From a virus: a stretch of 28,976 nucleotides of DNA. The stretch lies in the IMG/VR virus record IMGVR_UViG_3300010413_000126, positions 1-28,976 of that record; one strand, written 5' to 3'. Numbering within the stretch: position 1 is the stretch's first letter; every line of letters starts with the position of its first letter. This document shows positions 22,827 to 28,976 of this stretch, piece after piece. A model generated the notes under the pieces. The model worked only from the letters and a program-made list of their open reading frames with translations. It was not told where the DNA came from and did no database searches. The translations under genes were made by a program, and so were the position numbers.

Positions 22827-24341
22827 ATGTTTTATTTGAAAAATCTATTCGTATGGCTCACCGGCATTGTTTTGCTGGGGTCACTAATTGCCATTTGCAC
22901 AAACTGTGCGGTCTATGACGCGGAAAAAATAGACGTCGGTAAAAGCACGTCTGAAGTCGTCTTAAGCACGATCGACTTTGCGGGGCGCACATGGGACGTG
23001 AAAAGCGGCTATTGTTCGACCGGCAACACTGCAGGTCCGGGACCGAACTATTGGTGTGGTGATGAAGAAGACATATGGGTAGATGCCTACGACCGCCTAC
23101 ACATGAAGATGAATTACAAGTCAGCACTCGGTCATTACAGTGCGGTATCGATTAAAACTACTGTAAGCGGCTGTGGTTTTTATCGCTACTCGGTAACCGA
23201 CGGACCTAACGGCTCACCTGACTCTTTTGATCCGAATGTGGTACTAGGTTTATTTACCTACGATGATGCCCCTGCGTACGATAACTATGAAATCGACATA
23301 GAAATTTCTGACTGGGGTGACTCGACGCCTGACGCAAATTTATGGTACGTCACTTGGCTAGATAGTAGTTCGACCAACGATAACACGCTTGAGACGTTCG
23401 GGACTGGGGTAGTTGAGCATTCGTTCACGTGGCTACCGTCTTCGATCACATTCAACTCGATAAAAGACAGCGTTTACATGTTTGACGGGGTACGCACAGG
23501 ATCGGATGTCTATCCGTGTCCGACCGAACCGATTTATGCTCGAATTAACTTTTGGCTTGTTGACGGTGATGACCCGGCTAGCTGGCAGGAGGTGGTAATC
23601 GACGATTTCGAATTTGTACCTCTCGTCATTCTCAACCAACCGACCGGACTTTCCGCGACCGCGACATCGAGCTCTAGTATCGATCTTGAATGGAATGACA
23701 CGTCAAGCGGTGAATATGGTTACCAGATAGAACGTAAAGAATCCGGCGGATCGTATAGTGTTGTCACGACTACCGATGCGGAAGCGACTTCGTATACTGA
23801 CGAAAACCTGGCAGCGAGTACGACTTACATTTATCGAATCGCGGCAGTAAATGACGGTGACGAATACAGTGATTATTCGAGTGAGGCGCAAGATACGACC
23901 GATAGCGACCCGGATGCGGGCGTCGACGGTGGGAGCGAGGATCCTAGTTTGTCTGCGATTACGTTTTCGTTCATCGGGTATTCTGGGTATGTAGCCGGCA
24001 CGATTTCAGATGTACCATCCGGCAGTTGGCATGCGCGATCGTGGGTGCAGACTAATAAGATGTATCGTGCAGGGAAAGACTTATCTGTCGATTCGAATAA
24101 CAATTCATTTTACGCCACTAATGGGTTGTGGGGTGATTGGAGTACGGTTACCTGTCTTTGGGTAAGCTTGCACGATGCCTCGACCGATGTGTATGGGACC
24201 GGCGACGGGGTCACTATGAATTTGAATCAGTGGCCAGAATACGCGAGTCCTGAATATATGTGGGCATGTTCTCTCGATACTTCGACAAGCGGTACGTGCG
24301 TACCGTACACCGGCGTTGAAGAGGTTTGCGGCTATAACTAA
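22827..24341 (+). CDS. Exported GH16-like glycoside hydrolase domain with FN3 domain
   Basis: This is a 504-residue protein from the ATG at 22827, chosen for its AGGAGGGGG site and because it exposes a signal sequence: residues 5-25 are hydrophobic after Lys5, ending IAICTNCAVYD. A lipoprotein cysteine is possible but no clean lipobox is seen. Residues about 48-263 resemble the GH16 beta-jelly-roll: DPNVVLGLFTYDDAPAYDN followed by the exact active-site pattern EIDIE (155-159). Residues about 268-357 are a fibronectin type III domain (PTGLSATATSSSSIDLEW, STTYIYRIAAVND). A DPDAGVDGG linker leads to an unknown 130-residue C-terminal domain. It would act outside the cytoplasm on a polysaccharide. 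A hairpin follows the gene. Confidence 0.72.
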   Translation: MFYLKNLFVWLTGIVLLGSLIAICTNCAVYDAEKIDVGKSTSEVVLSTIDFAGRTWDVKSGYCSTGNTAGPGPNYWCGDEEDIWVDAYDRLHMKMNYKSALGHYSAVSIKTTVSGCGFYRYSVTDGPNGSPDSFDPNVVLGLFTYDDAPAYDNYEIDIEISDWGDSTPDANLWYVTWLDSSSTNDNTLETFGTGVVEHSFTWLPSSITFNSIKDSVYMFDGVRTGSDVYPCPTEPIYARINFWLVDGDDPASWQEVVIDDFEFVPLVILNQPTGLSATATSSSSIDLEWNDTSSGEYGYQIERKESGGSYSVVTTTDAEATSYTDENLAASTTYIYRIAAVNDGDEYSDYSSEAQDTTDSDPDAGVDGGSEDPSLSAITFSFIGYSGYVAGTISDVPSGSWHARSWVQTNKMYRAGKDLSVDSNNNSFYATNGLWGDWSTVTCLWVSLHDASTDVYGTGDGVTMNLNQWPEYASPEYMWACSLDTSTSGTCVPYTGVEEVCGYN

Positions 24342-24365
24342 ACGCGACCATTTCAATTGTGAAAA

Positions 24366-24392
24366 ACATGGTGCCTACTTAGGGCACCATGT
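24366..24392 (+). terminator. Hairpin terminator after the GH16-like gene
   Basis: ACATGGTGCC and GGCACCATGT form a perfect ten-base stem around a seven-base loop. AAAA precedes it and GCTTTAAT follows, so it may terminate weakly in both directions. It marks a transcript boundary before the patatin gene. Confidence 0.6.
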
Positions 24393-24423
24393 GCTTTAAT
24401 GTATTGGAAAGTGAGGTGCGCGT

Positions 24424-25302
24424 ATGTTGGCGATTGTTCTTTCAGGTGGCGGTGCAAATGGAGCATATGAGGTCGGCGCTTTGCAGTATATTCTTGCACA
24501 CTGTAACCCTGAAATTTATTGCGGTGTTTCGGTCGGTGCGATCAATGCGGCGTTTCTTGCTCAATACGGACTTGGTCGAGAAAAACAAGCGATCGCCGAG
24601 CTTAAAAACCTGTGGATGCATCTCAAAGACTCGTCAATTTACAAGCAATGGTGCTACGGACTTCTATGGTATCTTCCCGCCCTTTGGAAAGGCAGCGTGT
24701 ACAACACCAAACCTGTGCGCGATTTAATAAGTGGGAATCTGCAAATCGAATCTTTAAAGTGGTCTGGCAAAAAACTGCGCGTTGTCGGTGTTTCGCTAAA
24801 CACCGGCGAATGCAAAATGTGGACGGAGAAAGATAACGACATCATCGCGGGGGTGCAAGCTTCGAGTAGCTATCCAATCTTTTTCTCGCCTATTCGCGTT
24901 GGTGATTCAAGCTACAGCGACGGTGGTCTGCGAAGCATTACCCCATTACGGACCGCAATCGATGCGGGGGCGAAGCGCATCATTGTGGTGACGTGCACAC
25001 CGAAGACAATCACGATGTCGAAAAAGACATCGTTCAGTACGCTTGAACAGGTGACACGCACACTTGACATCATGTGCAGTGAAATCAATCGCGACGATTT
25101 GCGTGCGGCACGTTTGCATAACGAGCTCGCCGTTGAAAAAGCGAAGCATGGGGAGTGCCACTCAAAGCGTTACATCGACATCCATGTGGTGCAACCTGAG
25201 AAGGAATTGGGGGATAGTCTCAATTTTGAGCGAAAGAAGAACATCTCGTTGATGGATATCGGCTATGCTGATGCGGGGGCAGTGCTCGCCAATTTGTGGT
25301 AA
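24424..25302 (+). CDS. Patatin-like phospholipase
   Basis: This is a 292-residue acyl hydrolase with a Ser-Asp dyad. All patatin signatures are visible: the oxyanion-hole loop LSGGGANGAYEVGAL (residues 6-20), the nucleophile elbow GVSVGA with Ser36, and the catalytic DGG with Asp166 (SYSDGGLRSITPL). The region between is helical (LKNLWMHLKDSSIYKQW) and includes a hydrophobic stretch LLWYLPALW that could touch membranes. There is no signal peptide, so it acts inside the cell or is released by lysis. GTGAGGTG at about 24411-24418 is the ribosome binding site. The length is normal for a single-domain bacterial patatin. Substrate is not readable from sequence; phospholipids are usual. It stands between terminator-like hairpin and connector genes and looks intact. 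Confidence 0.9.
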   Translation: MLAIVLSGGGANGAYEVGALQYILAHCNPEIYCGVSVGAINAAFLAQYGLGREKQAIAELKNLWMHLKDSSIYKQWCYGLLWYLPALWKGSVYNTKPVRDLISGNLQIESLKWSGKKLRVVGVSLNTGECKMWTEKDNDIIAGVQASSSYPIFFSPIRVGDSSYSDGGLRSITPLRTAIDAGAKRIIVVTCTPKTITMSKKTSFSTLEQVTRTLDIMCSEINRDDLRAARLHNELAVEKAKHGECHSKRYIDIHVVQPEKELGDSLNFERKKNISLMDIGYADAGAVLANLW

Positions 25303-25305
25303 ACT
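25297..25305 (+). promoter_or_regulatory. Extended -10 element before the 25314 gene
   Basis: TGG-TAAACT ends eight bases before the ATG at 25314 and overlaps the patatin stop codon. No ribosome binding site lies between them, so the message could be leaderless or nearly so. Confidence 0.4.
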
Positions 25306-25313
25306 TGCAGTAA

Positions 25314-25589
25314 ATGAGCGCATTTACTGTCGTCAATACGGTTGTCGGTGACATCAATGGTGTGAATACTGACTTTACGACCCCTACCGATTACACGAGC
25401 GGGACGCTTCGTGCTGTTATAAACGGGATTACATATCCAGTAGACGACGATCAGTACGGAATCACAGAACTTACGAGTAATTCTTTTCGACTCAATTTAG
25501 CGCCGAAGACTGGTTTTAACGTGCAAGCGTTGTACAGTGAAATTGCAGTCGTAGGGTCACCGTTTGACCCGGATGGCGTGCTACCCTAA
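25314..25589 (+). CDS. Small beta-rich structural protein
   Basis: This is a 91-residue protein with a pattern of strands and turns (VVGDINGVNTDFTTPTDY, GTLRAVINGITYPV, NSFRLNLAPKTGFNVQALYS) often found in phage fibre-adaptor or baseplate-type modules, where it would bind a partner in a trimer. No ribosome binding site is visible; an extended -10 element lies just upstream. It precedes the head-tail connector gene by 15 bases. Confidence 0.68.
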   Translation: MSAFTVVNTVVGDINGVNTDFTTPTDYTSGTLRAVINGITYPVDDDQYGITELTSNSFRLNLAPKTGFNVQALYSEIAVVGSPFDPDGVLP

Positions 25590-25604
25590 ATGTGAGGTCT
25601 GGCT

Positions 25605-26678
25605 ATGCCAACTATTCCGCGTGGACAAGAAAATACCCCTTCGAATATCAATTGGTTCACGTCTATCGGTAACGTGAAAACCGACATGTATCTGGTCGAA
25701 GTACGCATCGAGTACATCGCCACGAGTACGCAGGTGTTTCCGGCGACCGGGTGGGAAGACGTAACCGCGGCACCGGGACGTTTTGATGAAGGTTCCTACT
25801 ACGTTTACGACAACACAAATGGTTGCGGGTGGACACCTGCAATAGACGCAGAGCTCGGGAGCTATCGCGTTTATTGGCGGTGGAAATACCTTTCAACGTC
25901 CGCCTATCAGACCGGCGAAGAAGACATCACCGTCGAAATCGAGTCAACGGGGTCGCCAGGGACCGAGACCATGTACTGTTCGGTGGAAGACATGCGCGAC
26001 GAAGGGGTACCATCCACGGGGTCGGCGGCAGTATCGGACGACCGTTTGACGACTCTGATTCAACGCGCATCGCGACTAATTGATATGTATACGGGGAGGT
26101 GGTTCGAGTCTCGGTCAATGACTTTCACACTCGACGGGAAAAATGCGTTGTTATTACTACTCGAACAGCCAATCATTCGGATCGATTCAGTAAAAATCGA
26201 AGGGGTTACGATGGATTCGGCTGATTACATCGTCTACAATCGCCACATTACAGAAAATCTTACAGCTCCCGACGATCGTGAGAATCCGAAGATTGAAGTT
26301 AGCCAACCTCTTGAAAACGAGTTTCTTTTCAAGATGGGGTTGACGTGGTTCCCGCGGGGACAACTGAACGTCGAGGTGTCCGGTCTTTTTGGGTACACCG
26401 ATTACGATGGATCGGAAACGGGGGCAACTCCGCTCGCGATTACCGAAGCGTGCAAGCTCATGGTTATCCGCGAAATACCCGTGAAATATGGTGCCGATCC
26501 GACAGACGAAACAACCTCGTCTTGGCGCATCACGAGTCAGCGCACGCGTGATCAGTCGATTAGTTACGCAAATCCGATATCGCTCGGACGGCAAGGGGTG
26601 GGACCGTACACCGGCGATCCACGCATAGACAACATTCTTGTGCGCTACAGCCGACCACCTAAAATCAGGATCGCGTAA
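25605..26678 (+). CDS. Head-tail connector protein, gp6-like, with N-terminal beta domain
   Basis: This is a 357-residue protein. Residues 1-120 are a beta-rich domain (MYLVEVRIEYIATSTQVFP, GSYRVYWRWKYLS) not usual for this family. From about residue 124, the connector pattern begins: YCSVEDMRDEGVPS, DDRLTTLIQRASRLIDMYTGRWFE, PIIRIDSVKIEGVTMDSADYIVYN, WFPRGQLNVEVSGLFGYTD, and an ITEACKLMVIREI helix. It would form the ring below the portal that seals DNA in the head. GTGAGGT precedes the ATG. Confidence 0.78.
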   Translation: MPTIPRGQENTPSNINWFTSIGNVKTDMYLVEVRIEYIATSTQVFPATGWEDVTAAPGRFDEGSYYVYDNTNGCGWTPAIDAELGSYRVYWRWKYLSTSAYQTGEEDITVEIESTGSPGTETMYCSVEDMRDEGVPSTGSAAVSDDRLTTLIQRASRLIDMYTGRWFESRSMTFTLDGKNALLLLLEQPIIRIDSVKIEGVTMDSADYIVYNRHITENLTAPDDRENPKIEVSQPLENEFLFKMGLTWFPRGQLNVEVSGLFGYTDYDGSETGATPLAITEACKLMVIREIPVKYGADPTDETTSSWRITSQRTRDQSISYANPISLGRQGVGPYTGDPRIDNILVRYSRPPKIRIA

Positions 26679-26679
26679 C

Positions 26680-27192
26680 ATGGCACGGGGCAAACTGATA
26701 TTTCCTTTCACAATAGACCTTGAACAGGTTGACACTGAACTGACAGCGGCGGTCACGGATGGCGGGTACGACGATGTGTTTCGAGAACCGATAGTAGTTC
26801 CACCCGCAAGCGGTTCGGCGCGCGGTACGATAAGTCGGGAAGAGGTTACGTACAATTACAAATGCCAGATCGAACCGGCTGTGTTCGAAGCGATTGAAAT
26901 GATGGTGACGGGTAAGTCGCCGAATTCTGAAATCATGGTGGTGATGCACTACCGAGATCTCGAGCTTGCGGGGCGGGTGGATGCTACCACTGGGCGCCCG
27001 TTGATTCGAGATGGTGACCGGATGAGTGCAATTCGCCACGCAAAGACGGGTGCACTCATCGAAACTATCCCTAATCCTCCCGGATTGTACGTTACCCAAA
27101 TTCGTTCAGGTGGTTTCGGATTAAACAGCCTGCAGCGTAATTTACTCTTCGTCGTATTCGAAGAGCGGGAGCTTTCCACCCGTACCGCGTAA
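26680..27192 (+). CDS. Head closure / neck-type protein
   Basis: This is a 170-residue protein starting at 26680, one base after the previous stop; an ATG at 26638 is rejected because it lies inside the connector gene. It is beta-rich (REEVTYNYKCQIEPAVFEAIEMM, SEIMVVMHYRDLELAGRVD). The order connector, this gene, gp10/gpG-like gene matches the position of head-closure (stopper) proteins in siphophages. I do not see a decisive family motif. Confidence 0.65.
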   Translation: MARGKLIFPFTIDLEQVDTELTAAVTDGGYDDVFREPIVVPPASGSARGTISREEVTYNYKCQIEPAVFEAIEMMVTGKSPNSEIMVVMHYRDLELAGRVDATTGRPLIRDGDRMSAIRHAKTGALIETIPNPPGLYVTQIRSGGFGLNSLQRNLLFVVFEERELSTRTA

Positions 27193-27194
27193 TA

Positions 27195-27824
27195 ATGATC
27201 GAAGTTAAGCAATATGGTGATTGGATACGGGCACGCCGATCAATTAGTGCGGCGGCAGCGTTACGCATGAATCGTGCATGGCGCAAAGCGATGCTGAAAG
27301 AAGCGCACATTTGGCGCAAAGCACTTGTAACCGGTATGACGCGGCAAATGCCGGGAGGTAAGAAATACACGAAGCTTAAACAGCTCACGTGGGCGAAGCG
27401 GCGCGCGGAAGGTTTTTCGGGTAGAAAAGCGTTATTGCGCACCGGCGCTTTTCGACGAAACATCAATGTGACTGAACGTGGAAAAACGATTTTTGTTGGC
27501 GTACTTCGGGGAGTGCGCACGCGGGACGGCAAAGAGATGGTCAATATCTTCCGGGTGCACGAAGAAGGGCGCATCATTGTCATGCGAGTGACGCCCGCGA
27601 TGCGTAACTACTTCTACGCGATGATACGGCGATCGGGGATACAACTTCACGGGAAAAAGGGCACCGGTGGGTTTAAGCGTGGAATTCTCATCATTAAGAT
27701 TCCGGCACGCCCCACATTTGCCCCTGTGTACGAGCATATGCTAAGAAACAAAGGATCGATGCGACGACGAATTATGCGAGCATTTAGTATTGCGTCAAAG
27801 GGCGAATTCGGTCTTGTTTGGTGA
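27195..27824 (+). CDS. Tail completion / virion morphogenesis protein, HK97 gp10 or Mu gpG-like
   Basis: This is a 209-residue, strongly basic protein. The sequence LTWAKRRAEGFSGRKALLRTGAFRRNINV, followed by FVGVLRG, VHEEGRIIVMRV and, near the end, ARPTFAPVYEHM, follows the gp10/gpG-type pattern (loss of helix, LxxTGxLRxS-like motif, RPFL/RPTF near the C-terminus). It would act where tail joins head. The start is two bases after the previous stop and lacks a clear ribosome binding site, so coupling is likely. Confidence 0.75.
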   Translation: MIEVKQYGDWIRARRSISAAAALRMNRAWRKAMLKEAHIWRKALVTGMTRQMPGGKKYTKLKQLTWAKRRAEGFSGRKALLRTGAFRRNINVTERGKTIFVGVLRGVRTRDGKEMVNIFRVHEEGRIIVMRVTPAMRNYFYAMIRRSGIQLHGKKGTGGFKRGILIIKIPARPTFAPVYEHMLRNKGSMRRRIMRAFSIASKGEFGLVW

Positions 27825-27827
27825 TCA

Positions 27828-27836
27828 TGGTATACT
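27828..27836 (+). promoter_or_regulatory. Extended -10 promoter before the IPT/TIG gene
   Basis: TGG-TATACT is a near-consensus extended -10 box. It ends six bases before the ATG at 27843 and no ribosome binding site lies between, so transcription and translation would start at about the same base. Confidence 0.5.
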
Positions 27837-27842
27837 AGACAC

Positions 27843-28829
27843 ATGGCGGTTCCCACAATTACAGCTATATCCCCTAACACGGTGCACACCGGGGGACTTA
27901 CCTTAGTCGAGATCACAGGAACAAACTTCAAGGTCCCTACTGTCCCACCTCCCGCGGATGGTCCGGCGAGCTCACCGATCCCTACCGTAGCCGTTCTATG
28001 CAACACAGAAGAGGCGTCCGAAGTTTCGGTGATTAGCGCAACACGGTTATTTGTGCTTGTTCCGAAATCGCCTATCACGCCAACCAAAGCAAATTCGTAC
28101 GGTGAAGGCTCGGTCGACATCACGATCAAGAATCTCGACGATGATGGTGATCCTATTCCGGGGGAAGAGGTCACCGAAACTGATGGGTTGGCTTATTCCC
28201 GCGTACAGCTCGCGACCGAAAGCGACTTTCAACGTTTGATTCGCGAGATAGTGCTTGAGTTGCGCTTACAGACTATCCCGAATGTGGCGATATCCAATCA
28301 CACCGATTTCGACGACGACACCACCGATTCAGCCGACATCACAACGTTAGCCGAGCTTCCCGGGATTGCGCTTCTCGGCCCGACATTGCGAGAGAATCGT
28401 TTTTACTCACAAAACGCGCCGATAGCAGTTGCGGCTTCAAATCCGGGGGAGTATCTAAAGCGGCGAGTCGGCTACACTGTTGATCTTGAGTTCAGGATTA
28501 TCGGTGTCTCTAACATCATGGTGGAACTAATAAATTTAATGGCGGTGGTAAACGGCTACTTCGAAAAAAATAAGTACATCGAGCTCACGCGCGATCCTAA
28601 TGATTCATCGCTCGGGAAGGCGCGCTATGAAATCGATTTTACAGAAGACGGAGATCTTGATACAATTAGTACACCTAACGACTCGAACATACATGCGTTT
28701 AGTGGTAGGTTTGTTATCAGAGGATTCGACATGCAAGATCTGACCGGTTTTGCGAATGACCAAACAGTAGGGCAGACGGCGACAACCGATGATGAAGGTG
28801 TGCGCCTTACTGCTTATCAAAAGGGTTAA
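27843..28829 (+). CDS. Structural protein with IPT/TIG domain and possible tail-terminator domain
   Basis: This is a 328-residue protein. Residues 1-115 form an IPT/TIG immunoglobulin-like domain (TITAISPNTVHTGGLTLVEITGTNF, then SVDITIKNLDDDG). Residues about 122-310 form a mixed alpha/beta domain (FQRLIREIVLELRLQTIPNVAI, KRRVGYTVDLEFRIIGVSNIMVELINLMAVVNGYF, YEIDFTEDGD). Its position after the tail completion gene, and its size, would suit a tail terminator carrying an added Ig-like domain. That role is inferred from gene order. Such Ig-like additions often bind weakly to host surface glycans. Confidence 0.65.
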   Translation: MAVPTITAISPNTVHTGGLTLVEITGTNFKVPTVPPPADGPASSPIPTVAVLCNTEEASEVSVISATRLFVLVPKSPITPTKANSYGEGSVDITIKNLDDDGDPIPGEEVTETDGLAYSRVQLATESDFQRLIREIVLELRLQTIPNVAISNHTDFDDDTTDSADITTLAELPGIALLGPTLRENRFYSQNAPIAVAASNPGEYLKRRVGYTVDLEFRIIGVSNIMVELINLMAVVNGYFEKNKYIELTRDPNDSSLGKARYEIDFTEDGDLDTISTPNDSNIHAFSGRFVIRGFDMQDLTGFANDQTVGQTATTDDEGVRLTAYQKG

Positions 28830-28845
28830 AGGGGAGCTATAGCAA

Positions 28846-28976
28846 ATGAGTGACACCATAACTTTAGTCAACAACACACCTCGAATGATTCCGATAACGC
28901 TAGATCATCCGGCATATCGTAACAAAAGGAGCGGTTATCGAATGGTGACGCGGAATTTTGTCGATGAGTCGCGGGA
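28846..28976 (+). CDS. Start of a structural-module gene, truncated by the window edge
   Basis: The ATG at 28846 has a GGGGAG ribosome binding site about 10 bases upstream. Forty-three codons remain open to the edge (MSDTITLVNNTPRMIPITLD...). The opening strand resembles small proteins that sit before tail tube or sheath genes, but too little is visible to name it. Confidence 0.6.
   Translation, partial: MSDTITLVNNTPRMIPITLDHPAYRNKRSGYRMVTRNFVDESR

Noticed and set aside
22847-22910. Clear lipoprotein signal in the GH16-like protein
   Set aside because: Cys24 and Cys27 follow the hydrophobic stretch, but the residues before them (IAI and CTN) do not fit a standard lipobox, so only a signal or membrane anchor is claimed.
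26187-26855. Minus-strand frame of 222 codons opposite the connector gene
   Set aside because: It spans the end of one well-supported gene and the start of another, with unusual Arg/Ser-rich composition; it is a shadow.
1-28976. CRISPR array, integrase, insertion sequence or rRNA
   Set aside because: No regularly spaced direct repeats, recombinase or transposase motifs, or ribosomal RNA segments were recognised on either strand.

Overview
The window looks like a contiguous piece of a tailed double-stranded DNA phage (caudovirus) or prophage, covering the packaging, capsid, fibre and head-tail connector modules. The evidence is the ordered series of phage families: large terminase, PBSX-type portal, Mu F-like head protein, XkdF-like protease, scaffold-like protein, HK97-fold major capsid protein, gp6-like connector and gp10/gpG-like tail completion protein. 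There are no tRNA, rRNA or clear chromosomal housekeeping genes. The host cannot be fixed from the sequence. Most genes carry GGAGG-like ribosome binding sites, so the host is bacterial. One exported protein has an Asp/Ala/Gly-rich linker that reminds me of envelope proteins of Myxococcota-like bacteria, but that is weak.

Layout. 1-2311: a short gene tail, then an Nmad1/DUF1599-like protein, a membrane-anchored HExxH metallopeptidase-like protein and a ParB-like protein. 2312-3616: four small helical proteins on the minus strand, overlapping one another and diverging from the terminase gene. 3662-6289: large terminase interrupted in its P-loop by a complete intein with a LAGLIDADG endonuclease. 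6298-13911: portal, a small beta protein, Mu F-like protein, a small helical protein, XkdF-type protease, Pro-rich scaffold-like protein and major capsid protein. 13968-16062: small capsid-associated proteins separated by strong hairpins. 16080-22780: a fibre block, with two proteins that share the same N-terminal module. 22827-25302: two enzyme-like accessory genes, a signal-anchored GH16-like/FN3 protein and a patatin-like phospholipase. 25314-28829: connector and tail-completion genes. A further structural gene runs off the right edge at 28846.

How it fits together. TerL must splice to package DNA through the portal. The Mu F-like protein, scaffold and XkdF protease build and mature the procapsid made of the 310-residue capsid protein. 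The genes from 25605 onward close the head and join the tail. About 11 kb of fibre and enzyme genes lies between the capsid and connector genes, where most siphophages have almost nothing, so some of these proteins may decorate the head rather than the tail tip. The most unusual items are the class 3 (W-C-T) terminase intein, the patatin and GH16-like pair, the opposite-strand four-gene operon, and a set of start codons that sit six to eight bases after extended -10 promoters with no ribosome binding site.
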